64,000 bases of DNA from positions 153,612,512 through 153,676,511 of the forward strand of contig OY856188.1 of assembly GCA_963693315.1 (NCBI GenBank), given 5' to 3'. Both the position numbers and the translations under genes were made by a program. Under the pieces are notes generated by a model that was not told where the DNA came from, did no database searches, and worked only from the letters and a program-made list of their open reading frames with translations. This document shows, piece by piece, positions 24,601 to 34,500 of this stretch (positions within the stretch are counted from its first letter, which is position 1; every line of letters begins with the position of its first letter). This DNA is from Diogma glabrata (taxonomy: Eukaryota; Arthropoda; Insecta; Diptera; Cylindrotomidae).

Positions 24601-25078
24601 TTGTTAAAAATTTTTCGGATCCAGCTCCTAGAACACTTATTGAGGCTCCACTGTCCAAAAGTCCACGAAGTCTTTCACCACCCATCTTAATGTCTGCATA
24701 AGGACGTTGATCGTAAGGGTCAGATGTGACATCAAGAACTGTTTCACTAACAATTTTTTTAAGATGTCGTCTATGGTGAAAATATTTCAAGGATCGCAAA
24801 AATCTGGATTTATCAGATTTGATTTTTGATTGCTGACTATAGAGTAAGGGTTCAGAAATGTCGGAATCAAAGGGTAGATGTTCAGCATTTATGTTGGAAG
24901 AAACTTGGTTGAGTGTTGCAGTTGATTTTTGTAGATGATTCTCTTCAGTTCGGGATCCGTGTGGAATGCAGCATTGATCTGCTCTCTGGAAATTATTGGT
25001 TTTCGGAGGTAGGAGCTCCCAGTCACTCTCACCTCGCGTGGCAAGTTTCCCGGATAATTTAGAGGGCATGTTGGACAC
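21650..25078 (-). CDS. pol: Pol polyprotein: protease, RT, RNase H, integrase
   Basis: 1142 codons, uninterrupted. The protease site LLDSGASISVLG is near residue 141. RT has WSSPMALVRKKNGKTRLC, SSLDLKDAFWQIPL, MPFGLCNAPQ and the active site FVYLDDLLITS near 450. RNase H starts at IQCDASSTGLGSVLFQ near 597. The integrase HHCC finger (HNSPFSAHAGAAKTLEFLRR ... CDTCKSS) is near 805-845, with D in YVDFLGPYP, D in SDNGSSFKS and E in ASERVNRS. The C-terminal region has a chromo-free basic end. Translation probably needs the -1 slip in gag, since the first in-frame Met lies inside the overlap. The first residues after the slip link gag to protease. No env frame follows before the LTR. Confidence 0.93.
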   Translation of the reverse strand: MSNMPSKLSGKLATRGESDWELLPPKTNNFQRADQCCIPHGSRTEENHLQKSTATLNQVSSNINAEHLPFDSDISEPLLYSQQSKIKSDKSRFLRSLKYFHHRRHLKKIVSETVLDVTSDPYDQRPYADIKMGGERLRGLLDSGASISVLGAGSEKFLTNPHVEFHSFPSSICTASGQKQRVFGYISASVHYLNKIRTTKFYIVPSLTQTVYLGIDFWNAFGLKPMLSNDVTPCSPKQKSSHTIDELSTDDMKHDLDPYQQPKISEVMKSLPSFNQLGLGRTHLVEHTIDVDNATPIKQRYYAVSPAVQVEMYAELDRMLELGVIEESVSAWSSPMALVRKKNGKTRLCLDARRLNSVTHKDAYPLPIIDGLLSRLGETTYISSLDLKDAFWQIPLESKSRDKTAFTVPGRPLYQFTVMPFGLCNAPQTLCRLMHKVIPHQLHDRVFVYLDDLLITSATFEQHIALLAEVASRLKAAGLTINIEKSHFCLREIEYLGFIVGNGCLRVNSDKVKAIASFPTPKTVRQIRRFLGVTGWYRRFIPNYSTVAAPLTELLKKSKKITWSEKTQNSFDQLKNLLITAPVLVNPDFKRRFYIQCDASSTGLGSVLFQIADDSTERPIAYMSQKLNAAQRNYSVSELECLAAVLSIKKFRAYIEGLPFTIITDHSSLKWLMGQKDLTGRLARWSLKLQGFNFEIEYRKGALNHVPDALSRTFGEQTVAEVKILDDTDVPPLHVDLDDKAFHDDDYSTLVSSVTDKVLNMKLVNGKVYINILSNDAELTDIPQWKLIIPKALQTTLIQRAHNSPFSAHAGAAKTLEFLRRQYYWSKMQEDVRKYVANCDTCKSSKANNITLRPPMGDPSYIFLPFQKLYVDFLGPYPRSKGGNSYIFIVLDHFSRYVLIEPLRNSTAELAIKFLENRVFSVYGVPEYLASDNGSSFKSNKFKEFLRKYGVHHTFTPIYSPQCNASERVNRSILSAIRSFLKDSHQDWDLHLPKIRTSLCNVIHDSTKFSPHFLVFGKHIVSHGSTYKLFRSVPDFQFDPFIRYSSDRSSLLQEKVLSNLRAAYHKSAARYNLRSRVRKLEPMQTVFVRNFSQSDATKRFSAKLSPKFIKGKILRSVGNVAYEVVDEAGRTLGIFHAKDIKS

Positions 25079-25977
25079 TGTGGTTTTAAAATTTTAGATC
25101 TACCGCAGTCATAACAAAATTTCTTCTGCAAGCTAATTGGATACTTTTTAAACATGTGCCCTGCGTTTTCACAGTTCCAGCTGGCATCTGTATTCAAGCA
25201 GCTATTGTGGCAATCTTGTATTTTGCCAGTGTAGGTGTTAGTTGGTAGTGTACCTTGTATATAATTAGCACTATCCATCTCTTTAAGTGGTATTGGTTTG
25301 GATGTTGACATAAAGGTGTCAGGAGGTTCGCATACCTCGCTCATGTTATTTCTTGGGTACATAGCTAACTCAGGGATGTAACCAAGTCGTTGCCACGTAT
25401 CCTCGATGATGGTACACTTGCGCACTAATGCAGCTAACGAGGTGAATTCTTCGCTTGCTAGTGCAATTTGTAAACCTTGCCTCATGTTTCGCATAACAAA
25501 ACCAAGGAAATCCATATCCACTAACGGTGTTCGAAGAGGAAGACTTAATTTTTGCATATCTTGGTAAAAATCGAGAAACGGCTCTCGAGTATTTTGCTTG
25601 CGGTTTTCTAATGCATGGCGTATATCCATATCGGTACGTCTGTCTTGGAAACGTTCTATTAATCCAAGTCGCAATTCGTCCCAAGTACAAGTCCCCATGC
25701 GCTCCAAATATACCCAATAAAATTCACTCGCGGCACCCTGGAGTACTACGTGGATGTCGGCTACTAGTTGTTGCCATGGCATTTCATATGATGCAGCGAG
25801 GCGCTCAAGTCGAAAGATAAATCTTTCAACTGGGATATCTGCAGAGGACCCATTGAAAGAAATATTCCATCGATGAAGACTATATTCACGCCGAATATCT
25901 GCTATGTGTTGGTAAGACGGAGGTGATGGATTGTTTAGGGCTTCAATATTTGTCGGTGGAGGGGTTACCATTGTCAT
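24889..25977 (-). CDS. gag: Gag of the young Gypsy-type element
   Basis: 362 residues. Residues about 35-205 form a Retrotrans_gag domain (RWNISFNGSSADIPVERFIF ... TIIEDTWQRLGY), which builds the particle. Near residue 275 is a zinc-knuckle region: the first unit reads SWNCENAGHMFKKYP, with two expected Cys ligands replaced. The second (FCYDCG ... QCPTC) keeps its Cys residues. The last ~190 bp overlap pol, which lies in the -1 frame. The start is the first Met after the leader, and the frame has no stops, consistent with recent activity. Confidence 0.9.
   Translation of the reverse strand: MTMVTPPPTNIEALNNPSPPSYQHIADIRREYSLHRWNISFNGSSADIPVERFIFRLERLAASYEMPWQQLVADIHVVLQGAASEFYWVYLERMGTCTWDELRLGLIERFQDRRTDMDIRHALENRKQNTREPFLDFYQDMQKLSLPLRTPLVDMDFLGFVMRNMRQGLQIALASEEFTSLAALVRKCTIIEDTWQRLGYIPELAMYPRNNMSEVCEPPDTFMSTSKPIPLKEMDSANYIQGTLPTNTYTGKIQDCHNSCLNTDASWNCENAGHMFKKYPISLQKKFCYDCGRSKILKPQCPTCPLNYPGNLPREVRVTGSSYLRKPIISREQINAAFHTDPELKRIIYKNQLQHSTKFLPT
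25045..25051 (-). promoter_or_regulatory. GGGAAAC ribosomal slip site between gag and pol
   Basis: On the sense strand the heptamer is read G GGA AAC in the gag frame, exactly the X XXY YYZ arrangement for -1 slippage, and pol is in the -1 frame. Nine bases downstream, GAGGT can pair with ACCTC 21 bases further on, with a GGAGCTCC palindrome between them. GGGAAAC is an established retroviral slip sequence. Function here is inferred. Confidence 0.75.
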
Positions 25978-27952
25978 TCTTCAAAGTTTAAATTACGAGG
26001 AAGAAAATAACAAATTTTACAACTACAATAACGGTTTGTGGTTATCTGTGAAAGTGATTTGATTTTGGCTAATTTGATTATGTTCTAATGTTCTGTGTAA
26101 ATTATCGTTAGACAATTAGTTAAAAATTATTTGATTTTTCAACAAAAACAAACAAGAAAAAATCGTAGCAGATAAAAAAAATAACACAAATTCTACTTAA
26201 TATATATTAATATTAAAGAAAAATTTTCACAAACCTAAGATAAGTATTTATTTACTTATATTCTTTTTTTTTCATGAAATAACTAACCTTGAACTAGTAA
26301 AAACTTAAAGAATATAAACATAAAAAACATAAACATAAGATACTACAGCAAAAATAGTGAATGATTTTGATTTGTTTTTTTCAAGTGTTGAATTACTTAA
26401 AATGTTACAAAAATACTACATACAAAATTTTTTTATTAAATTTATAATATTATTTTTTTAAATTATGTTGTGGAAACTTGATATCTACATACATATTTCT
26501 ATTTCTTTATTTTATATTATAAGAATAACGATGTAATAATAAAATTGTTTTCTTCAAATCTTTGACCAAAAAAATACATAAAAACCTAAAATTCAAAAGA
26601 TACTGAAAAAAATTATATGTTAAATATAATAATTATATTCGTATCAAAACCCAATTTTAAAAATCCTAATATATGCACTTATATTAGAATTGTTTTTGTT
26701 TTTCTAGAACCTAATATTTTATTTAATTGATTCATATTTATATTTCTACAATAACAAACAAAATTAAATTAAAAAAAATAAACATAATAAAACAAACAAC
26801 AAACGATAACTATTGTAATTTGATTTTATAATTTAATTGCATAAAACCATCAAGAAAAGAAATTTTCTTAGCTAAAATTAAATGACAAAATCTTCTTATG
26901 ACAGAACAAATAATTGAATAGTAATTCTTGATTTAATTAATTTTTGTTGTTTAAATTGATTTGATCAAATATGTTATTAACTAATTAATTTTCTATGATA
27001 TCTAACCAAGCAAAAATTTACGATAAAAACGTAACTTAAATCTTAACAAAATAATATAAACGATTATCATTAACTCGACAGTAATGACCAAAATTACTAA
27101 CAATAAAACATTAAATTTTCAAAATAAACAAATTTTATTTTATTCAATACATGTAATAAAAATAAATTCAACTATATAGAATTAGGTGTGAGATAAGATT
27201 GTCAATTCCTGGGTAAAGGATAGGAAAAGGAAATGGATATAGTAGAAATAGATATTTAACAGATGAAATTTTAATAAACCTAGAAATTCTGCCTATCAAG
27301 AAATGGATTCACCCCAACTAACAACATCGATCAAAACACCGAAGTGGACTGATTGCTGCGGGAGTAAATTCATTCATGCCAAACAAAAATTTTGATTAAA
27401 GACCAATGCAACATAATTGTAAATAGAAAAATATATATCGCAACTAACACTACTGTTCAAAACACCGAAGTAGACAATGTAAGTGCGAGCGAACATATTT
27501 TCAACAAGATAATAAGAGCAACCGAAGAATGTTAACCGATCTGACAATACTGGTCAAACACTAACGTGGACAATGTAAGTCCGCGGTTAAAATTCCTTAA
27601 CCACTCTTAAGTCTTAAATAAATACTGAATATAAAATGCTAGAGTATGAAAACATAACAAACATTGTGAAATCACGATACCGCGGATATCACAATGCGAT
27701 GCCACCATCGATTGGACTAGCATTAGATGATTTTCTACTAAAGGATTGTGACCACTTAAAACGAGGAAATCTACATTGACAAATGGAATTCTTAATGCGA
27801 GGTCACTGTGGGAAGCGTTGTTTAAGGACTAATGGCTTAGAAGTAAACGAAAAATAAATAACTTTGGTGTCAGAGAAAGATAGCATGAACATTCATGCAA
27901 ACGCAGAATTAAATAAAACTTACAAAAACCATGCTTAAAGGCTTGAATTGAG
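25978..27952 (-). other. Two-kilobase untranslated leader of the young element
   Basis: Extremely AT-rich with no open frame of note. Near the primer end (27320-27600) three related segments contain CAAAACACCGAAGTGGAC-like words at about 27332, 27457 and 27554. The leader probably contains packaging or regulatory signals. Confidence 0.6.
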
Positions 27953-27968
27953 CTAATCTTGGGCGCCA
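27953..27968 (-). other. Primer-binding site of the young element
   Basis: Two bases after the 5' LTR the minus strand reads TGGCGCCCAAGATTAG. The first nine bases match tRNA-Lys primer sites and the rest do not, so the primer tRNA is uncertain. Confidence 0.7.
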
Positions 27969-27970
27969 TC

Positions 27971-29651
27971 TGATACAGGCGGATAGGGCTAAAACTAAAA
28001 TTGAATGTGAATTGAAAAAAATATCCGCTGTATCTGAAAATAAAATCCAAGGACAACTTTGAGGCAGCAGTCTTTTGCTCCGGTCTTAAGCTCTCGGCCT
28101 GGGTCGTGGTTTGCCTCGTTGTTCCTTTGATATAGGGAGACTGCTTTTAGAAAATAAATGAAATACACTACTAATATGGGAACACGATATTATTAATATG
28201 ACAAGGGGACAGCCATTTAAAATCCCCAAAAACACGATGGACGAAAGTCAGCAAGGAATCCCAGGGAATTGGCACATCTCACTCACACCATTTATAAAAA
28301 AAAACTAACACATATCAAAAATTAAAAAAAATTACTCAAAAAGCCAAACAATTGCAACACAAACATACATGACGTCTTAATACTAATAACCGTAATAATA
28401 TTAATAAAATCGTTTACCTTTTTAACAACCACCGTTCTGCGATCCAGGCTGATAGATATCCTCAATAAAATGTACTCGGGCCAATTGGAATGAAACACTA
28501 TCATGTATATTTTCAATAATATTTTTTCTCATTTATTTGCACAAATTATTTTTTTCTTTTTAAGTTCACAATAACTAATTTTAGTTTAATTTTGGTTTAA
28601 AGTTAGGGTTTTTATTTTTTTAATTAACTGTTAATAATATTTGTTGTTTTTATCCTATGCATAAGTATATACGCTTGTTTAACTGTATTATCTTTATATA
28701 TATTTTTTTGTATGGTTTATTTGACCATAAACAATTTAAACTGCCGTGCTAAGCACAGAGGTGTTAAGTAACATCATAATTTGTTTGTTAAAAAAAAATG
28801 AGTTGTGAATTTAGTATTTTTGATTCAAACTCAATTTAAAAATGTTTTGGTCTTTTTGATTTTACTTATTATTTTTTTTTTTTATGACACAAAACTGTTA
28901 AGTTAATTTCAAAGACAAAATCAAACCAAATTCATTAATTTTTTCTTAAGTACAAATAACAAAAATCACCACTATTTTCACAAAACCAATTGATTAATAA
29001 ATATAAAACCATAAAAACACAATAGAACTTCTTCACACAAACTTAAATGCACCCACAAACAAAAACAAATAACAAACAAAATAACAAATAATAAAAAAAA
29101 ATGGAATTTAAGTGAAGCAAACGTCCACTTCAAAATTCCTAACCAGACTCCTCGATTGAAAATTTTCACCCGTCCGTTTAATTAATGAAGAAAATCATGT
29201 GATGGTTATCTAGCCAATCATAATCATCACATCAGGCTTGGTATCACATATCATTTAGAAAATGTACTTACATGTATTATCAAACGCAAGCAAAAAAATG
29301 CTGTTTTACAGTAAATGTAATTATAATCCATTAATTTCGCAAAATTAAAGTCAATGAATTATAATACATGAACCAGTATGTCAAGGTTTTCTCAACTTCT
29401 CGTAATATGGTGATATTAAAGAAATTAAAGAAAACTTGGTAAAGCATTCTTGCCCTCGCTTTGATCTTACAGGAAGCAAATCAAATAAATGAAGTATATG
29501 GGATATTGAAGAAAATAATTTTGATTTAGAAATATAGAAAAATTTAGGAATTTGTTCCAAATGAAGTTTAGGTTGATTAATTATTGGAAAGGTTCAAATT
29601 TCAATCTGTTGTGACGGAGAAAAAGAGAAGGATTTCTTTTTCGCCGCCACA
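27971..29651 (-). repeat. 5' LTR of the young element
   Basis: Nearly identical to 19886-21565. Differences seen include AACACAAATC/AACAAAAATC, GTGGAGC/GTGAAGC, GACGAAG/GACGGAG and one extra T in a homopolymer. It would carry the promoter for the full-length transcript. Confidence 0.95.
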
Positions 29652-29655
29652 ATAA

Positions 29656-30121
29656 AAGCCCTAAAATTTCAGCCGAATCAAAAATGTGTCGGTCAGAAAG
29701 ATGTTCGGTTTGTAAAAGAATGACCCATATATGTGGCAATTCGCATTACATATTCAGTTTATTTTTAACTGTGTGGCTGGAACGTTCAATATAGATCAAA
29801 TTCAATTTCAAGCCAGTAAAGGTAGAATATTCTAAACAAATTCAGATTATTGATATAATTTTTGTAAATTTAAGTTATTTTTTGAAATGTTATTTATGTT
29901 AATTTATCTGTTAACTTATGAAGTGTTTTCTTTTTTAAGAGTTGTTGAAGAAATACATGTTTTTCAGGCTGTATATATTCATTTTTGTTTAAATATAACT
30001 TTAAATTAATTTTTTTTTTCAATTTTTTTCAAAATTTGGAACCTAACCCCAAATTTTCATACAAAATAAGGTTCACATTGCGCGGTTTTGTATTGCGCGC
30101 TGTTTTTCTGGAACGGAACTA
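29656..30121. other. Interior of the pogo-like element, right half
   Basis: Continuation of the transposon after the LTR insertion. Non-coding; the 82-codon plus-strand frame crossing the terminal repeat is not credible. Confidence 0.6.
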
Positions 30122-30144
30122 CCGCGCAGTCGGAGGGATTACTG
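30122..30144 (-). repeat. Right terminal inverted repeat
   Basis: Exact reverse complement of the first 23 bases at 18882, followed by the TA duplication. The adjoining sequence holds inverted GCGCGG/GCGCGC words. Confidence 0.9.
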
Positions 30145-30146
30145 TA

Positions 30147-31326
30147 TATATAGTTAAGTATGTTTATTTAATTAAAATTACAAAATATATCTTTAAGACC
30201 TTTTTTGCGGCAGACGTATACCAATTATGTTAATTTTTTTGGTTAATTAAAAAATGAATCTCAATCTTATAAAAACAAAAATCTGAATAATGAAAAAACT
30301 TTTTTAATGAATTTTGAAATGACTACTTGATGATAAAATAATTTTATGAAAACTAGATTAAAAAATATTTAGGGGCTGAAATCTCAAGCTCTGAGATATC
30401 AAGACTTCGGTCTGGGTTAAGGATTTTGATATAGTATTCGGCAAAAAACTTTTATGAGGACATGGATTTTAGTTTTGGGCAGCGGTGTATATCAAAGATA
30501 ACTCTTTGTTAAAGTATAAGTATTTATCTCTGTTTAGAAATTTATTACAAAACTAACACAAAACAACAATACGTTGCCGGAAAAATATAACAGATTGTAA
30601 ATTCAAATAAATTAGTGAAAAATGATACACTCACCAAACTACTCAAAAACCTCTTCATATAGCGTTGCGAGAAAATATTACAAAATCACAAATTCATATT
30701 TCTTTCAAAATTCCAAAAATGTTGTAAAAATTAAATAAAATTCAAACTTTTTTCAAAATTCTATAAATATTCCAAAAATTATTACAAAATCAAAGATTAA
30801 AATTTTTTCAAAAATTCTAAAACTATTGCAAAAATTATAACAAAATTGTTATGATGTAATAAGTAACCCATTAAAATCCGCATTTTTGGTAATTCATTTT
30901 TCAAAATATCATTCCTTAACATCGTTTCAATTTAATTTGCAAACCTTTCGATTATTAAGTTTTTTTCCATTTGTTTTCAGTTTTCTTGCAAATTTATTAT
31001 GATGCTATAAATTAAACCCCTACTGTGGTTGATTTCACCACTGTGGTGAATTCAGCACCAAACGGATCAAATTCGGTTTGTTTCCCCGGCTATAAATAGC
31101 AGTACTTCCCATGAGAGGTCTCTTAGTCGATTTTTTGTCAAAAAAACCATCAGCTGTTTGATTATTTTGACGTCTGAAAACTAAGAAAAATAGCAGCAGA
31201 CTTTATTTTGTTCTGGAATGATTTTTTTTGTTGTTCTAGAAGAGAACATAGAACCACACCCAAACATTAAAGGATAGTTTTATTCCGGGGTAAGGTATAG
31301 TACATTAAAATAACCATCTGTGATAT
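30147..31326. other. AT-rich region, no gene
   Basis: Contains degenerate TTCAAAATTCTAAAAATATTCCAAAAATTATTACAAAATC-type repetition at 30700-30850. Otherwise nothing is recognised apart from the TATA-like site at 31091. Confidence 0.4.
31091..31098 (+). promoter_or_regulatory. TATA box-like site
   Basis: TATAAATA follows a short GC-rich patch (CCCCGG), and a C/T-rich start-like AGAGGTCTCTTAGTCG lies about 25-40 bases downstream. This fits a core promoter, perhaps of a degraded LTR, but no product is identified. Confidence 0.35.
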
Positions 31327-31648
31327 AGGATCAAAAAGTAAAACGTTAATCGTTGCGAATGTTAAAACCCTGTGATAATAGTTTATTAAAATCTCTTTAT
31401 TTTGATTGTTCAGAACTGTGATGTAAATCAATAAATTTTAAAATTGGATTAGAATGTTCAAACCTGTGTTATAACTTATTGAACTCTATTTATTTGAATG
31501 TTAATAACTGTGATATAAATCTTTATTGTTAATAACTGTGATATAGACTAGTAAAATCTATCCATTTTGTATGCTGTATACTGTGATATAAACTATTGAA
31601 CCTTAATTTATTTTTGATTGTTAAAATCTGTGTTGTACAATAGCAAAA
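31327..31648 (+). repeat. Diverged ~60-bp tandem repeats
   Basis: The pattern ACTGTGATATAAA(C/T) ... TTGAA/TAAAATCT ... TTTATTT ... GTTAA recurs about six times with spacing near 50-70 bp. It immediately precedes the LTR-like repeat. Confidence 0.65.
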
Positions 31649-32361
31649 TTTATGCCAAGAAGAAAATTATAAAGATTAAGAGTAATCAGTTGTTGAAGAT
31701 TAGTGAATTTTATTGGCTTAAGGTCGTAATTATTTAGTATAAATTAAATTGAAATAACTGTACATTTAACCACCTATAATTTAAAACGAAATAAAAACAA
31801 GGAACTGTATGATGAAATTGTATGTATAATTTGGTAAACCTGGTCTTACAAATACGGTGTGGTTTGTGTAGAATAACGAGATAGATCTGGAAAATTATAA
31901 AAGAAAGTGCCGTATCTACTGACTCTATCCAACATCGTGTCCACCCGAGGGTAATTATAATAATAATACCACATTAAGAGAGGCAGCGAACCTGTAAATT
32001 TCGAATTTTGTTTGCGGCGAGGAACATGACGGGCTAAGGCGAAACCAGGAGGTGGGAAGAGATGGGAATCGGCCACAACATGGGTGAGTTTAATTATATT
32101 TTATTTACTTTTTTGTATGTGTGTGGATGAATGCGCGAGTACATGCGGTCCGTATGAGAGTGTGCTTGGAATACCCTTGAGTACAACGATAAGAATCCGG
32201 AGTGAAGTAAAAAAGTTAATAGTGATGCTTTGATTAACTCTGCAGATGTTACTAATTCTCATGTGGTTGATATACTAAGTATATAAAAAGGGGAAACAAA
32301 TAAAATCTGTTAACTTATTAATGAAATTGTTGGTTATACACTACAACCGAGTTTCGTGCGT
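31649..32361 (+). repeat. Internally deleted copy of the 13.1-14.6 kb repeat
   Basis: The left part matches 13094-13294, and before that shares CCAAGAAGAAAATTATAA with the last codons of the gag ending at 57745. The right part matches 14112-14597. The join reads GTAGAATAACGAG, so about 820 bp is missing, with AGAAT present at both deletion edges in the longer copy. TATATAAAAA at 32280-32289 and the nearby AATAAA are retained. Confidence 0.75.
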
Positions 32362-33238
32362 GATAACCTAGACAATTCTTTTTTTGGGTTGGTTAAGAAA
32401 TGAGTGTGTGGTTAACTTATGCTGCGATACTAAAACTAAAAAAAAATAAAAAAAAACCCACAATAAAAATTCATTACTTTTAGTCGTATTTATCACAAAT
32501 GTATTTTGGGTGGAGGAGATTTACAAACTTTAGTTCCCGCCAACAAAACATTTATTATGTGGTTAGGTTAAATTTACACTGAATTGTGTGACCTGCACTA
32601 GGAGTATGCACAAAAAAAAGCAGTTATGATATGTATTAAAAATTTAATAGGATCTACGAATTTTTTTATGAGTTGGAGCTACTAAACGCAATTCATTAGT
32701 CCTGTAAATAGGAGTTTATGAAGTGATAAACAAAGTTATCAATTGATAACTATATATTTATAATACTCCCGAATTGATTGATAAATTTTGTTTGAAAAGT
32801 TTATAATGCTGTTATTACTTTCAGAAATAATTTAATAAAATACATAAACTTACAAAAAAATATACGATTATATTTTAATAAACGCTGGTTTATAGTATAC
32901 ATTAACGGGCTATCAAACGGTGAACAGAAGTTATAAATATTTCGTATTATGTGTGTAAAAATTTATAGATTCCATAAATAATTCGGTTATACAATTTAAT
33001 AAACAGCGTTATAAACCATTTTCATTAATTTTTTTTTGAGTGTATAATTTTGAAGGTATGAACGAAATCAACGACTTTACTTAGAAATTTACATAGAAAT
33101 CGTTGGGACCAAAATAATGTTAAATTAATCGGAAGTTCAAAGGAGAATTTCCAAACGAAATAAAGCTTGGTGAACTTATGGGTATGTATGTAGACATGGG
33201 TGATAGTGTGCATGTGTGTGTGTGTGTGTGTGTTTTTT
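32362..33238. other. AT-rich spacer
   Basis: No gene seen. A (TG)9-like tract lies at 33214-33232. Confidence 0.35.
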
Positions 33239-34500
33239 TTAACTTCCCGATATGGGAAGTTATTGTTTTTGGGTCGATTTTCGAAATCGGAATTTTTTTG
33301 ATATCTTTACGTTTCATGACCTCCTGAAGCTGTTTAGACTATTTTTAGCTGGCAGTCTGTATGTGTGTGTGTGTGTATGTATGTGTATATCGCTGTGTGG
33401 AGAATTTTTGCCCAACGCTTTCTCAACAACGGATGGGTCGATTTTAACGAAAATGGTCGCAATCGATGTATCTTGTCGTAACATAGAGCCCAGTCCTTTT
33501 CTAGCGAAATTAAATCATTTGTTTTTTAGTGGTTTCCAAAAAACTGAAAATCATATCTTGCAAATATCATGAGATTAATAAATAATGCTATCAAGGTCAT
33601 GAAGCTTCCATATTGTTTGTCATCATATCAGACATTTATAATGACATTTGTATAAACAATTGCTATCTTAGTTTTTGAGATTTTTAACAAAATGTGGAAA
33701 AACTACGTGTTATTTTCTTTATGCAAACGAATGATATCTGGATGAAACTTTTGTATGTAAATGAGCTGCAACCGCATCCAGGTTTACTTGAATATCAAAA
33801 ACCTGAGCTATTTTCTTATTTTGACAAAAAGGTCAGAGGTTCGAGAGTAGATTGCCTGGTCAACTGTTTATTAACTTCCCGATATGAGAAGTTATTGTTT
33901 TTGGGTCGATTTTCGAAATCGAAATTTTTATAATATCTTTACGTTTCAAGACCTCCTGAAGCTGTTTAGTCTATTTTTAGCTGGCAGTATATATGTGTGT
34001 GTGAGTATGTGCGTGTGTATCATCGTATGTGGACAAACATTTGTCCAACGCTCTCTCAACAACGGATGATCCGATTTCAACTTCAATGGTCACAATCGAT
34101 ATATCTTGGCATAACCTACAGCCCAGTCCTTTTCTAATGAAATCAGTTCATTTATTTTTTAGGGGTTTCCAAAAAACTGAATATCATCTCTTGCAAGTAT
34201 TACTAGAATAAATAATGCTATCAAGATCATTTACCTCCCATTTTGTTTGTCATCATGTCAGCCATTTATAATGACATTTGTATAAACAATTGCTATCTTT
34301 CTTTTTGAGTTTTTTTAAGAAAATTTGAAAAATAGGCGTTATTTTCATTACGCAAACGCATGAGAACTTTATGAAACTTTTGAATTAAAATGAGCCGCAA
34401 ATGCATCCGGTTTTATTTGAATATGGAAAATGTGCTATTTTGAATTAGCTATTTTCAAAATTTGGCAAAGGAGTCGGGGAGGATGACTGTGGTTCGTTGA
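33239..34500 (+). repeat. Two ~635-bp tandem repeats starting with a hairpin
   Basis: Units begin near 33239 and 33871 with TTAACTTCCCGATATGGGAA / TTAACTTCCCGATATGAGAA, a palindrome in unit 1. They then share TTATTGTTTTTGGGTCGATT, GACCTCCTGAAGCTGTTTAG, a TG-rich stretch and CAACAACGGATG. The second copy is more diverged. The small frames inside are not conserved between copies and are unlikely to be genes. Confidence 0.8.

Larger units (their letters stand above)
19886..29651 (-). mobile_element. Complete young Ty3/Gypsy element, Osvaldo-like
   Basis: A 9.77-kb unit bounded by 1.68-kb LTRs with TG/CA ends and flanked by the 4-bp duplication ATAA (19882-19885 and 29652-29655). Order on the minus strand: 5' LTR (27971-29651), primer site, 2-kb leader, gag, pol, 3' LTR (19886-21565). 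LTR copies differ at only about three bases plus one T-run indel, so insertion was recent. Long LTRs, a long leader, the gag type and the absence of env suggest the Osvaldo/Ulysses/Woot lineage; that placement is from general resemblance only. Confidence 0.93.
18882..30144. mobile_element. Non-autonomous pogo/Tigger-like DNA transposon, split by an LTR element
   Basis: Termini are perfect 23-bp inverted repeats beginning CAGTAATCCCTCCGACTGCG, flanked by TA on both sides (18880-18881 and 30145-30146), as expected for Tc1/mariner-pogo insertion. Further inverted similarity continues inside (19061-19088 against 29704-29735, sharing a GGGTCATTCTTTTACAAA core). Without the inserted LTR element the unit would be about 1.5 kb. 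It has no transposase frame, so it would depend on an enzyme supplied from elsewhere. Confidence 0.88.
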
